The position numbers and the translations under genes are program-made. Below, piece by piece: positions 1 through 9,334 of a DNA stretch of 43,733 bases. Source of the stretch: a virus. A model generated the notes under the pieces. That model was not told the origin of the DNA. It saw only the letters and a list, made by a program, of their open reading frames with translations, and ran no database searches. The stretch lies in the IMG/VR virus record IMGVR_UViG_3300044712_000245, positions 1 through 43,733 of that record, one strand, 5' to 3'. Positions within the stretch are counted from its first letter, which is position 1; every line of letters begins with the position of its first letter.

Positions 1-127
1 TTTTGTTGGAGGAAAAACAGAAGTAGAGCAGAAACAAAGAAAGCCTCGCATTGAGGACGCTGTAAGAGCGTGTAAGAGTGCCAAAGATGGCGTAGTTTCT
101 GGGGGCGGGGTTGCACTTCTACGGGTT
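1..127. repeat. Terminal direct repeat, left copy (circular closure)
   Basis: These 127 bases are identical to the last 127 bases of the window (43607-43733). The reading frame of the chaperonin gene is continuous across the join if one copy is removed. A length of exactly 127 matches a k-mer size common in short-read assemblers, so this is most simply an assembly overlap of a circular molecule, or of a circularly permuted or concatemeric one. A biological terminal repeat of this length is less likely because it lies inside an uninterrupted coding sequence. Confidence 0.95.
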
Positions 128-412
128 TCAGAGAAGATAGACGACTCAACGGTGGGTGGTAATCTCGTTAAACAGGCAATTCGTGAACCATTCACTCAGA
201 TTGCAGTTAACTGTGGGCTATCACCTGCTGAAATTGAGTCAAAACTCGTAGATGGCTATGACTTTAAGAACAATAAATATGTAAATGCAATAGAAGAAGG
301 CATTGTAGACCCATTCAACGTGACCAAAAGTGCCTTTGAATCAGCGATTAGTGCTGCTAAGACTATTTTAACTAGCGATGTACTCGCTTTTGAGGAAGAA
401 AAAGATGCTTAA
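2..412 (+). CDS. groEL: GroEL-like chaperonin, C-terminal part (residues 355-490)
   Basis: This is the 3' part of the chaperonin gene that begins at 42546. Frame 2 reads straight on from the right end of the window. It carries the family's GG(K)TEVE-type segment, the R-I-E-D-A motif whose Asp (residue 373 of the joined protein) matches the catalytic Asp398 of E. coli GroEL, and the S-G-G-G-V-A-L turn. It also has the intermediate/equatorial signature ending in G-I-V-D-P-F-N-V-T-K-S-A. The protein ends in an acidic FEEEKDA tail and lacks the Gly-Gly-Met repeats of many bacterial GroELs. The joined product is 490 aa against about 540 for host GroEL. An internal ATG at 152 is only a track artefact of the cut; translation starts at 42546. 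The stop overlaps the start region of the next gene. Confidence 0.93.
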   Translation, partial: FVGGKTEVEQKQRKPRIEDAVRACKSAKDGVVSGGGVALLRVSEKIDDSTVGGNLVKQAIREPFTQIAVNCGLSPAEIESKLVDGYDFKNNKYVNAIEEGIVDPFNVTKSAFESAISAAKTILTSDVLAFEEEKDA

Positions 413-908
413 ACTCGAACCAAGATGTGGTATCTGCCAAGAAATTAAAAAAGAATACCGAGAAACCAACTCTTCCAAGTTAGAAAGACGAATTAACAAC
501 TGTCGTAAGTTCAATGACTTGGGAGAACCACAGTCTAGGATATGTCGTGACTATGGGTTTGCCCCACTTTCAATGAACAAACACCTAAAGATGCACCAAA
601 ACCCAGATGATAACGCCCTAATTGAGAACAATATGGAGCGAAACATCACCAAGGCTGCTTCTAGGACAGAAATTCGTAACGAACTAGCCGAAATAGGGAT
701 GGAACAGCTTAAAAATGGCGAAATCAAGATGAACGCTGCCACTATTAGAGCCGTTCTTAAGGACCAAGACGATATTGAACTAAAACAAAAAGACCAAGCC
801 ATTAAGGTGATGGAAACAATCGCTGCATTTATGGCTGGAGAGGTGAAGAATGAACTACCAGACCCTGCCGACGCAATTCAAGGAAGCATTATCGAAGTCA
901 AAGAGTGA
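405..908 (+). CDS. Probable terminase small subunit
   Basis: This 167-aa protein sits directly before the large terminase and is probably the small subunit that recognises DNA and regulates packaging. I do not recognise a family signature; the call rests on position and on a charged helical layout. The N-terminus has a C-x-x-C pair and further Cys residues that could form a zinc knuckle, followed by a region that could be a helix-turn-helix (residues about 35-65), then long charged helices. I chose the ATG at 405, which overlaps the chaperonin stop and follows GAGGAA at a good distance. An upstream in-frame ATG at 378 lies inside the chaperonin gene and has no ribosome site. The 3' end overlaps terL by 59 nt. 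It could instead be an unrelated DNA-binding protein. Confidence 0.65.
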   Translation: MLKLEPRCGICQEIKKEYRETNSSKLERRINNCRKFNDLGEPQSRICRDYGFAPLSMNKHLKMHQNPDDNALIENNMERNITKAASRTEIRNELAEIGMEQLKNGEIKMNAATIRAVLKDQDDIELKQKDQAIKVMETIAAFMAGEVKNELPDPADAIQGSIIEVKE

Positions 909-2325
909 CCCAGTTTACTTTGCTAGAGAGTTTCTTGGAATTGAACTTCACCCAGGACAGATAGACTACATCAGAAGTAGAGATAAGATTAACGTCTTAA
1001 GCCCTGCCAACAGGTACGGGAAAACGACCTTAGTTTCTGTTTTACATATTTGGTATCAGTGGACCAAGAAAGGTGTACGTCAGGGCGATATGAGGGCGTG
1101 GATGAACGCTGAGTATCTAACTTGTGCTCTTGCTCCCCATTCTCAGCAAGCAGACGTGGTGGTTAGGACTATTAGACAGATTCTAACCTCGTCTTATTCT
1201 TTCCCAGACCCAGAAACGGGTAAATTAGTCTCTAATAAGTGTAAGATTGAGTGGTTTTTAACTAGATGTAACGAGACAGCCCCAATGTATCTAGAATTTG
1301 CCTTTGGTGGCAAAACTTTAGTTCGTTCTACTGGTGAAGACAGAGGTAAGTCGATTGCAGCTAAATCATTCGCATATATCGGCTATGACGAAGCAGGAAA
1401 GTCGCTTCATTTAGAAGAAGAGTATAAATCCACCCTCTTACCTCGTTTAGCTGACCTAGATGGCGATATTGACCTTATTGGAACGCCAGATGCCGACTCT
1501 CCATCGTTTGTATTCTTTCAGGAACTATTTTGGCGTGGTGGTGGCGATAACTACCCAAAACAACCACTTCATTACTCACAGGAAGGCTCTGCCGCTCAGA
1601 ACCCCTATCTTCCTAAAGGATATGTTGAGCAAATGAAACTTAAGTACCCACCTGGAGACCCATACCTACAACAAGTACTATACGGTAAGTTCATCTCAGT
1701 GGGTAATAAGGTCTTTGACCACCAGAACATTATTAAGTGTGCCAAGGAGATTCCAGAGTATATCCCCTATGAATCAGGCCACCGTTATGTGATTGGGGTT
1801 GATACAGCGATTGGGAATGATGATATTGTTTTTACCGTCCTTGACTGGACAGAAAAGCCATATCGTGTTGTAAGAATCTCAGCTAAAAAGGGTAACTCTC
1901 AGAGCCCAATGCTTCATTTACAGGATTTGATGGACATTTTTTATCATTACAATGTAAACGGCCAATGTAAAATTATATTAGAAACATTTAACGGTGAGTC
2001 AATGCGTTTTTACTACGACTTACCAACAGATATGAGATATGCCACTCGCACTTTTGGAAGTGGTAGAATCGTCGGAGTTACAAAGCGAGCAGGACAAGTT
2101 GACCGTAAAGAGGACATCTTAATAGCCACTAGGAAGATTCTAGACGCTCTTGAGGTTGAATTTTCGGAGAATCACCGTAAGTTAATCCAACAGCTTGCTA
2201 ACTACACTCAAAACGACGACAAGATTCGACAAGATTACGTAATATCGTTCGCCCTAGCGTGTTTCTATGCGACAGACGGACAACCTAAAAATAAAGTACT
2301 AAACTCGACAGGAATGTCTTGGTAA
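850..2325 (+). CDS. terL: Terminase large subunit (ATPase/nuclease)
   Basis: This is the 491-aa DNA-packaging motor. It would dock on the portal, pump DNA into the prohead using ATP, and cut the concatemer. The Walker A-like loop is P-A-N-R-Y-G-K-T-T (residues about 52-60), slightly non-canonical as in many phage terminases. Walker B is Y-I-G-Y-D-E with Asp180/Glu181. The C-terminal RNase H-type nuclease starts at G-V-D-T-A (Asp318), continues with I-L-E-T-F (Glu378), and has a later K-E-D motif near 420-422 as third acidic site. The ATG at 850 has a strong GGAGAGGTG site and lies inside the end of the small-subunit gene, so the two are translationally coupled. Portal follows 10 nt downstream, the classic packaging order. 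Its nuclease type cannot decide pac or cos packaging. Confidence 0.93.
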   Translation: MNYQTLPTQFKEALSKSKSDPVYFAREFLGIELHPGQIDYIRSRDKINVLSPANRYGKTTLVSVLHIWYQWTKKGVRQGDMRAWMNAEYLTCALAPHSQQADVVVRTIRQILTSSYSFPDPETGKLVSNKCKIEWFLTRCNETAPMYLEFAFGGKTLVRSTGEDRGKSIAAKSFAYIGYDEAGKSLHLEEEYKSTLLPRLADLDGDIDLIGTPDADSPSFVFFQELFWRGGGDNYPKQPLHYSQEGSAAQNPYLPKGYVEQMKLKYPPGDPYLQQVLYGKFISVGNKVFDHQNIIKCAKEIPEYIPYESGHRYVIGVDTAIGNDDIVFTVLDWTEKPYRVVRISAKKGNSQSPMLHLQDLMDIFYHYNVNGQCKIILETFNGESMRFYYDLPTDMRYATRTFGSGRIVGVTKRAGQVDRKEDILIATRKILDALEVEFSENHRKLIQQLANYTQNDDKIRQDYVISFALACFYATDGQPKNKVLNSTGMSW

Positions 2326-2335
2326 AGGGATAAGA

Positions 2336-4153
2336 ATGGCAAAAAAAGACAATATTGCTGCGAAAGAGATAGAAGACCTTAATCGTAGTAATAAAATGAA
2401 AGTGTCTGAGGCAATTAGAGCTAAGATACTAGAACTCAACAGCGAGATAGTCGAGAGAAACCAGTATATGGACATAAGAGATAATATTCTCTATGATTCA
2501 GATGCTATTTTTGAAGGCATCAATATCAAGGCTGGTTTTGACAAGACTAAATTTAATTGGCTTCCTAGAGCCAAAGAAATCCACACCTTCCAAGTTATGG
2601 GGCGTGGGTTCAATGTTTTATCTAGGTATGACAAGGAAGATGTCTCAGTTTTTGAGGCGAACTCTCCAGAACGCAAGAACGCTGAACTAAAGAACACCAA
2701 AAAGGCGATTGAAGCCTCTAACTCAAAGACAATGATTGATTCTGTCCTTGAGGATAATGGCGGTAGAGCTATCTTTATGAATATGGCAGCCGTTGCCTCG
2801 GCTTACGGTGTTGGTATCATCAAGAAATGGATAGACTTCTCAGAAAAGGGTGATGACCAGATTAAGATTGTTTCAATTGAATCTCCTCAGAACTTTATCG
2901 CTGGTTGGTCTTCAACCAACTTTAGAGAGCGAGACTTCGACGGTATCACTTACAAGATTTCAGTTGATAAGGCTGACAGAATGTATGGTGATAAACTCTA
3001 CGCTGACCAATCTTTCCAACCAGATGAGCGTACAGGGGTTGAAGAGGGCGATAATGTCCTACCAAACCAAACCTCTCGTGAAATGGTAACGGTAATTGAC
3101 TTTGTAGGTCGTGTCCCTGGGATTAACGGTGGCGAGCCATTCCACGCCCTAATCGTCGGTGACTACCTTGTCGGCTATGAGACTCGTTCTAGATACTTCC
3201 CTAAATACTATTTATTCCAAAATAGAGAGAAACTACGCAGACCTTGGGGTCTTTCTGATATTTCTGACGAAGCGATTGATATGCAACGCACCTATATCGC
3301 TCTCATGTCAGATGATATTACCCTACTTAAAAAGATGTTTCCAAAGATTCTTGCTAAAGGCTTTGAAGATATTAATCTACCTCAAGCCGTTCAAGGTGAG
3401 ATTCAGGTCTTCCCAGTAGCTCTTGACCAAGATATGTCAATCCTCCAGTTCCAACCAGGGACTTACCCTTACAAGCAGATGCTAGATGAGGTTAAGGAAG
3501 GTCTTTTCCGCTCACTTGGTCTTGGCAGAGTGATGATTGATGACCCATCAGTTTCATTTGAATCTAACCAAGCCCTAATGACAGGCATGAAATCAACTAT
3601 CGACATTGCTGAAGATAAGCAGACTCGTTGGAAAGAAACTTTAGTTGAACTCTTTGAAGATATATTAGAAGACCTAAAAGAAATTGATAAAAACATCGCC
3701 AAGATGATTGGTGAAGATGTCATTATTGATGTTGAGTGGCCTTCAGTTCTTAGAAAAGAAGACGCTGCTTACAATGCGACTCTACTTAATGATGTTAGAG
3801 CAGGCCTTATCTCAGTAGAAACCTACCTAGAGAAAAAGGGTTACTCTAATGTCTCAGAAGAAATCGACAGAATTAAAAATAATATGCAAGACCCAATTCT
3901 TGGAGCAATCCTTTCTGCTAACTTAAGAATGGTCAACCAACTGGCAATCCAAGAAGGCCAACAGCCACAACAGGGTATGCACCAAATGCCTGATGGCTCA
4001 ATGATGCCAGATTCGCAGATGCCAACCAACGCTCCATTAACAGTAGACCAGAATCAACAAGGCACACAGCCGATGAGCATGGCAGGGAGTGGTGCTCCCG
4101 CAGTATCACCAGAAGGTGCAGCTGCTACAATGAACCAGAATTTGGGGGCGTAA
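2336..4153 (+). CDS. Portal protein
   Basis: This 605-aa protein follows the large terminase and has the length and layout of a phage portal, the twelve-part ring at the capsid vertex through which DNA enters and leaves. The body is a mix of helices and strands with many Trp and Arg residues. A stretch around residues 365-410 (Q-F-Q-P-G-T-Y-P, then L-F-R-S-L-G-L-G) resembles the wing/stem part of podovirus-like portals. The last 70 residues are rich in Gln, Met and Pro and are probably a disordered tail. The gene is followed without a gap by the 567-aa gene (TAA then ATG). The identification rests mainly on position and size, supported by the general sequence character. Confidence 0.82.
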   Translation: MAKKDNIAAKEIEDLNRSNKMKVSEAIRAKILELNSEIVERNQYMDIRDNILYDSDAIFEGINIKAGFDKTKFNWLPRAKEIHTFQVMGRGFNVLSRYDKEDVSVFEANSPERKNAELKNTKKAIEASNSKTMIDSVLEDNGGRAIFMNMAAVASAYGVGIIKKWIDFSEKGDDQIKIVSIESPQNFIAGWSSTNFRERDFDGITYKISVDKADRMYGDKLYADQSFQPDERTGVEEGDNVLPNQTSREMVTVIDFVGRVPGINGGEPFHALIVGDYLVGYETRSRYFPKYYLFQNREKLRRPWGLSDISDEAIDMQRTYIALMSDDITLLKKMFPKILAKGFEDINLPQAVQGEIQVFPVALDQDMSILQFQPGTYPYKQMLDEVKEGLFRSLGLGRVMIDDPSVSFESNQALMTGMKSTIDIAEDKQTRWKETLVELFEDILEDLKEIDKNIAKMIGEDVIIDVEWPSVLRKEDAAYNATLLNDVRAGLISVETYLEKKGYSNVSEEIDRIKNNMQDPILGAILSANLRMVNQLAIQEGQQPQQGMHQMPDGSMMPDSQMPTNAPLTVDQNQQGTQPMSMAGSGAPAVSPEGAAATMNQNLGA

Positions 4154-5857
4154 ATGCCTTTACAGCAACGATATATTAGGGGCCCATACAAAACTACCTC
4201 CTCTCTTTTTAAGAGTGCCAAAGCTGCCCAAAGCAAGATGCAGTCAGCAGAAGATGCCGAGATGAAGTTTCTTTGGAATACGAACCAAATCTCTAATGAA
4301 CAATACATGGACTACGCCACTAAAAGGTCTGGTCAGTACGATATGAGCAACCCAGCTCAAACTCAAGACTCTATTGCTTGGCAAAGAACTGTTCTTGGGG
4401 TTAGAAAAGAGATTCGCTCTGACTACCGCTCTCAGAAACTTTATGAAATGTCGCTTACTCCTGGTAAGGACTTTGAGGCTAAGTCAGCGATGTACGAAGA
4501 ACTCTATAAGATGGCCGCTGAGGATAATGACTTAGATGCGATGCTTTCAATTCAAACCCAGTATAACAACAACCTTCAAGCTGCTGCCAAGGCAGGCGAA
4601 GGTGCTGCTAGAAAGGCCCTCTCTCAGAAGTGGGGAACAATGCGTAATGAAATTGAAGATGCCAAATACGCTGCCTCTCAAGAGACCGACCCCGCTAGAA
4701 AAGCTGTACTTCTTGCCAACGCTGCTATTAATGAATATCAGTTAAACGGTGAGATGGCTCAAGTTGAAGACAACCCCGTCTCTTTACAAAATATTCAGCA
4801 AGCGATGCGTAAAGCTGAAGATAATATTAATAAGAATGCAGCCCTCGTCCAGGGTGAGGTGGTAACTGATGCTAATGGCGATGCTACCTTTAAGCCTAAA
4901 GAGTTCCAGTCTGCGACTGGTGAGACTGTTTATATGCCAGCCGAAGGAGTCTCTGAGATTATTCAAGACGGCCAGAGGAAATTTGTCAAGGATAAGCAAA
5001 TCTATGGCTTTGATAAGAGCGGTGAACTTGTCCAAGAGGGTGGTATTGATGGCGAGAATGTCGTCGAGATGACCGATACTACAACTCAAGTTGGCGTGAA
5101 TGAAGATGGCACTCCAAGATACAGAACCTACTTCGCCAGAACAGAAGATAAGAAACAACAAGAACTCGCTGGTGGAATGCAATGGGATGATGCTACTGGT
5201 CAATACAAGAAGATGAATGATGTTAAATCTACCAAGGTTGTTAAGGACATCACTGGGGCAGAACGAACCTTCAATCCATTGACTGGTAAATATGAGCTCT
5301 ATGACAATCCTTCAGCTCTATCAGCCCTTGCTAAAACCACTAAAGACTTCCAGATTAGTCAAGCAGCTCAGAAACTAGGTCTTAGTGCCGATGAAACCAA
5401 TAAATTCAGAGAACAGATGGGCTTAACAGCTCTTATCAATCCATTTAATGTCAAGGTACAGAACATTAAAGATGTCGGCACAACCTTCTCGGCTGATAAC
5501 CCCTACCTAATGGATAATAAACTTAAGGATGCTCTTCTATCGGTTAAACAGGGCCCTATTAAGCCAGAATATGCATTAGGAGCTCCATCACAACCACAAT
5601 TACAAGAACCAATGACGGTTGGTAGTCAAGCCTTCGCAGACTTCTACGGTCTTCCTAAGCTAGATGCTAATGCAATTAAGGCCGCTCAACTACCTAAACC
5701 AACTACACCTCAACTTAAACCAGTGAATCTAGCTGCGAATATTGTTAAAGACATTCCAAAAGCAGTCACTAATCCACTTGGCTACGGTATTGGTAAGGTC
5801 GCAACTACTGCCGCTAAATCACTTTGGGGTTCAGCTAAAAAATTCTTTGGATTTTAA
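4154..5857 (+). CDS. Probable internal virion (ejection) protein, 567 aa
   Basis: I do not recognise a named family. The protein lies between portal and scaffold, where podovirus-like genomes often keep proteins packed inside the head and injected with the DNA. Residues about 15-240 are helical and rich in Ala, Gln, Lys and Glu, compatible with coiled coil. The middle (about 240-390) is Gly/Asp/Thr-rich and probably beta-structured. The C-terminus (about 530-567) is an amphipathic, glycine-containing stretch ending K-S-L-W-G-S-A-K-K-F-F-G-F, which looks membrane-active. That tail supports a role in membrane penetration, but this is inference. It abuts portal upstream and is 3 nt from the 907-aa gene downstream, so the three are surely co-translated. 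A head-assembly role is the alternative. Confidence 0.5.
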   Translation: MPLQQRYIRGPYKTTSSLFKSAKAAQSKMQSAEDAEMKFLWNTNQISNEQYMDYATKRSGQYDMSNPAQTQDSIAWQRTVLGVRKEIRSDYRSQKLYEMSLTPGKDFEAKSAMYEELYKMAAEDNDLDAMLSIQTQYNNNLQAAAKAGEGAARKALSQKWGTMRNEIEDAKYAASQETDPARKAVLLANAAINEYQLNGEMAQVEDNPVSLQNIQQAMRKAEDNINKNAALVQGEVVTDANGDATFKPKEFQSATGETVYMPAEGVSEIIQDGQRKFVKDKQIYGFDKSGELVQEGGIDGENVVEMTDTTTQVGVNEDGTPRYRTYFARTEDKKQQELAGGMQWDDATGQYKKMNDVKSTKVVKDITGAERTFNPLTGKYELYDNPSALSALAKTTKDFQISQAAQKLGLSADETNKFREQMGLTALINPFNVKVQNIKDVGTTFSADNPYLMDNKLKDALLSVKQGPIKPEYALGAPSQPQLQEPMTVGSQAFADFYGLPKLDANAIKAAQLPKPTTPQLKPVNLAANIVKDIPKAVTNPLGYGIGKVATTAAKSLWGSAKKFFGF

Positions 5858-5860
5858 ATT

Positions 5861-8584
5861 ATGGCAAATCTAAAACAAGTTATATCAGATGTCTCTAACA
5901 AGAGGCAACTTTCAGAAAATACAGCTAAATCGTTTGTAACTAACTATCAAGCGATTCCTGGTGCTGCACAGATGTCTCTCTCTCAAAGAGAATACGAGGC
6001 TTCTAAACCCAATATTAAAACTACTGCACTCTACCAACAACCACAACAGAGCAAGGCTCAAGCGATTGGTGCTGGCATGGCCCAAATACCAGGAGCTGTG
6101 GGCGGAATGCTTAAAGGAGTCGCTACTGGCTTTGCAAAAGGTGCTAGTGGCTTCCAGACTATTGGTGATGTTATCGTCGGTCAACCGACTAAGGCCCTTG
6201 GTGAAACCTTAGCAGACGGAACTGACAATTTCTGGGACAGATACTCTAAGAACTTAGAAGACAAGAGAACTGATACTAAGTTTATGGGCAAGAAACTCCT
6301 TGACCCTAACTTTGAAATCAATAAGGAAGTCGTCAGAGATTTTGTAGGCTCATCAATGGAGTTTCCAACCTTCTTCTATGGCGGTGGTAAAGGACTTCAA
6401 ACCGCTATGCAAAAAGGAGCTCCAGCTGCTTCTAAAGCTCTAGCCACTGGTCTTATCGGTGGACAAACTGGAGCCGTTGCTGGCGTTTTAAATAAATATA
6501 AGGAAACAGGTACTGAGAACCTTGGCGAATATGTCGGTTCAGCCGCTGCAGGCTTCGGAATTGGAGCTGTCGCAGGTGCAGGCTTATCATTAGCAGGTTC
6601 TGCTGTTGGTGGGGCTGTTAATCAGGTTAAGGCTGGCAAGTTTGTTGACAATCTTAAACTTGGCGATGATGTTGCCAGAAACCTAACCCAATCTCAGAAA
6701 AGTACTCTTTATAAGCTATCAGAGAATGGTGTCAAGCCAGGAGCCCTTAAAAAGGCTGCTCGTGAATTGGCTGCCGAAACTCTTTCAGTTAAAGTCGCCA
6801 AACAAGAAGGCAAGGTTGTTACTGGCAATCAGTCACTAGACACCCTTGTTAATGGTATTAAAGAATCTTATGCCAAACTCCCAGATGTCAAAGCACAGAG
6901 AAGGGCTGAATCAGCAATTAGGGCTAGCAAGGCATCAGAGGCCACAGCAGGTGTAAAAGACCCTCTAGAGGCCCTCAGATTGGCTAGAGAGGCCACTGGT
7001 GGAGACTTTGGACTAGAGAAGAACATTCAACCAGTTAAACTCAGCAAGAAAGCTTTAATAGAAATTGGAGAGATGATAGATAATGACCCAGAACTCCGTG
7101 GAAAGGGCATCTACTCAATCAATAATGCTAAACAAGCTCTCGCTGACTTAGTAGAGGGTAGGGCCCCGATTGAATCTAACCTAGAGCTACTATCTCAAGC
7201 TGTTGGCTACGACCTCTCTAAAGTAACTGGCACACAGACTTGGCAGGATAGGCTCCAAGGTAGTTTACTGGCCTACGGTGGCTTTAAACGCTCTGTTATC
7301 GCCTCTGGTGATATTTCAGGCACTTTCAGACAGGCTTTCCCTGCTGTTACTGAAATGTTATACAGTGGTAGTGGACGCAGAGACCTCCAACAATCCTTTA
7401 CTCAATCTCTAAAATATATTGCAGATGAGAATCTCTTTAGAAACGATATGCTTCAATTAATGGACTCTCCTTCTGGACAGGCTGCCCTTAAATTCGGGGT
7501 TAAGCTATCCAAGGTTGGTCGTAAGGTTGCAGGCAGTGGTGAAGAAATGTTCTCTGGCGATATTGCTGAGAAATTTGTTGGGACTAAATGGTTTGTAAAC
7601 CCATCGGAGAGACAGTATGTCGGATTCTTAAATGACCTTCGTGTCAAACAATTTGCTGCTAAGTCAGAGAAGATTCTAAATTCAGTAGATGTCGGTGATG
7701 ACTTTATTAATAAGATGGCCAAGAAATATGGCTTTGACTCTCCAGAGTTCAACACAGCCATTATGAAGAAAAAAGAAGAGCTCGCTTATGACCTTCTTTC
7801 AGATACAGCTAAACTAGTGAATGACTCTACGGGAGCAGGCAAGCTAGACGGTCCTAGACTAAAGAAATTTGCAGGGGCATTAAATGCCACCCTGTTTGCA
7901 CCAGGACTTATGAAGACTCGTCTTAGCTACTTAAATCCACTTAACTATAATCCTCTAGACCCAGTTGGCAGAATGAGATTAAAGCAGTTCTCAGCGATGT
8001 TTGCAACATCTATAGGATTCCTAAGATTAGCAGAATTAGCTGGAGCCAAAGTTGAGAAAGACCCTCGCAGTACTTCATTTGGCAAAGCACAGTTCGGAAA
8101 TACCAAGATAGATATGCTTGGTGGATTCCAACCATATATTAGATTCGCTGCACAGCAGATTACTGGAGAAACCAAAAGTTCTTCTGGTAAGATTACTCGT
8201 CTTGATTCTCAATTTGGTGGTCCAACTAGACTTGGACAAGTTGGACAGTTTGCTAGAGGTAAAATTAATCCACTAGCTGGAGATTTGATTGACCTTTGGT
8301 CTGGAACTAATATTGTTGGAGAACCGCAGAACCTTCCACAGAAGATTTTAGAAATATCACCGTTGGCTTGGCAAGATATATTTGACGCTGTCCGCTCTAA
8401 CCCAGAATCAAGTGCGTTCTTTAAGACAGGTGTTTCAGCCGCTGCATTACTTGGTGCTGGTGTACAATCAAAGACAGAGCTAGATGATGCTGAAATGAAA
8501 GCTAAACAAAAAGAGGCTAAAGAGCTGATGAAAACTGGAACAACTGCAGAGATAGCAAAATACCGCCTTACAGGTCTAAAGTGA
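5861..8584 (+). CDS. Large probable ejection protein with LPD38-like domain
   Basis: This 907-aa protein is the longest in the genome. Residues about 65-115 and 190-255 are Gly/Ala-rich and alternate small and hydrophobic residues (for example G-I-G-A-V-A-G-A-G-L-S-L-A-G), typical of membrane-inserting segments in phage ejection proteins. The region about 655-850 matches what I know of the 'large polyvalent protein-associated domain 38' of phage polyvalent proteins: N-P-L..., D-P-R-S-T-S-F-G-K, I-D-M-L-G-G-F-Q-P-Y, then K-I-N-P-L-A-G-D-L-I-D. Such proteins are thought to travel in the capsid and enter the host with the DNA. It lies between the 567-aa protein and the scaffold. A tape-measure role is the main alternative, but position and lack of long regular coiled coil argue against it. 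Confidence 0.62.
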   Translation: MANLKQVISDVSNKRQLSENTAKSFVTNYQAIPGAAQMSLSQREYEASKPNIKTTALYQQPQQSKAQAIGAGMAQIPGAVGGMLKGVATGFAKGASGFQTIGDVIVGQPTKALGETLADGTDNFWDRYSKNLEDKRTDTKFMGKKLLDPNFEINKEVVRDFVGSSMEFPTFFYGGGKGLQTAMQKGAPAASKALATGLIGGQTGAVAGVLNKYKETGTENLGEYVGSAAAGFGIGAVAGAGLSLAGSAVGGAVNQVKAGKFVDNLKLGDDVARNLTQSQKSTLYKLSENGVKPGALKKAARELAAETLSVKVAKQEGKVVTGNQSLDTLVNGIKESYAKLPDVKAQRRAESAIRASKASEATAGVKDPLEALRLAREATGGDFGLEKNIQPVKLSKKALIEIGEMIDNDPELRGKGIYSINNAKQALADLVEGRAPIESNLELLSQAVGYDLSKVTGTQTWQDRLQGSLLAYGGFKRSVIASGDISGTFRQAFPAVTEMLYSGSGRRDLQQSFTQSLKYIADENLFRNDMLQLMDSPSGQAALKFGVKLSKVGRKVAGSGEEMFSGDIAEKFVGTKWFVNPSERQYVGFLNDLRVKQFAAKSEKILNSVDVGDDFINKMAKKYGFDSPEFNTAIMKKKEELAYDLLSDTAKLVNDSTGAGKLDGPRLKKFAGALNATLFAPGLMKTRLSYLNPLNYNPLDPVGRMRLKQFSAMFATSIGFLRLAELAGAKVEKDPRSTSFGKAQFGNTKIDMLGGFQPYIRFAAQQITGETKSSSGKITRLDSQFGGPTRLGQVGQFARGKINPLAGDLIDLWSGTNIVGEPQNLPQKILEISPLAWQDIFDAVRSNPESSAFFKTGVSAAALLGAGVQSKTELDDAEMKAKQKEAKELMKTGTTAEIAKYRLTGLK

Positions 8585-8642
8585 ACAAGTATTATACAAT
8601 ATAAATAGATAAATGTAAATTAACAAAAAGGAAACAACACAA

Positions 8643-9311
8643 ATGGCAGAAGACTTGCAAAACACTGCTGTAGACACTGCTCCAGTAGCAGAAACAGTAG
8701 CAGAACAAGGAACCGTCGCTGAAGTTAAGGTAGATACTGCACCAGTTGCAGAAACAACACCAGTTGAAGAGATGGTTTCTAAAAAGGAGCTTGAAAAAGC
8801 CCGAATGAGAGCAAACCAACTCGAAAATCAGCTCGAAGAGTACAAAGTAAAGGCACAGACCGCAGGAAACGATGACCTCGTTTACGACTTGCAAAGCCAA
8901 CTAGACGAACTCAAAGCTGAAAGGGAGCGAGAAGCTAACGAAGCGAAGTTGGAAAAGTATGAGTCAACACTTTCAACCGTCTTCGACAAAACTTTGGAAC
9001 AATATCCAGAGCACGTAAAAGAAGCAGCTCGTTTCATTAGAGAGAAACAAGGCATCTCTACATTAGTAGGGGACGCTCAGTTTACTTTCGAAGCAGAAAA
9101 AAACATCAAGGATTTTCTTGATGGACTCGACGGAAGATTAAAAGTTGAAAAACCAGAAATTAAGGTTGATGCTCAGAACCTTCCATACACACCGCCAACT
9201 CCAGAGGAGGTCAAAATCGGCGAAGGTGCTCAGAATATGGGTGCTGGAGAAGAAGACTTACTTAGTAGAATCGCTAAAGAATCCTTTAAGAGTATAGGCA
9301 TAGAACTATAA
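8643..9311 (+). CDS. Capsid scaffolding protein
   Basis: This 222-aa acidic, Glu/Lys-rich protein is placed immediately before the major capsid gene, the standard site of a scaffold. The first 45 residues are low-complexity Ala/Val/Thr/Glu with a repeated V-D-T-A-P-V-A-E-T unit. Residues about 45-120 form a strong predicted coiled coil (K-K-E-L-E-K-A-R-M-R-A-N-Q-L-E-N-Q-L-E). A helical C-terminal part would bind capsid subunits. It would guide prohead assembly and leave before packaging. The ATG follows AAAGGAA after a 58-nt gap rich in A and T; the sequence TATACAAT in that gap might hold a promoter for capsid genes, but no good -35 is seen. Confidence 0.85.
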   Translation: MAEDLQNTAVDTAPVAETVAEQGTVAEVKVDTAPVAETTPVEEMVSKKELEKARMRANQLENQLEEYKVKAQTAGNDDLVYDLQSQLDELKAEREREANEAKLEKYESTLSTVFDKTLEQYPEHVKEAARFIREKQGISTLVGDAQFTFEAEKNIKDFLDGLDGRLKVEKPEIKVDAQNLPYTPPTPEEVKIGEGAQNMGAGEEDLLSRIAKESFKSIGIEL

Positions 9312-9334
9312 AAAACTAAAAAAAGGAAATCTAA

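Noticed and set aside
378-404. Earlier ATG for the terminase small subunit at 378
   Set aside because: It lies deep in groEL with no ribosome site; ATG 405 has GAGGAA at a good distance.
152-412. A separate 86-aa gene at the left end
   Set aside because: It is only the C-terminal part of groEL; the frame is open to the left edge and continues the gene that starts at 42546.
4784-5203. 139-aa antisense frame in the 567-aa gene
   Set aside because: A shadow with Leu/Ile/Ser-rich translation inside a strongly coding sense gene.
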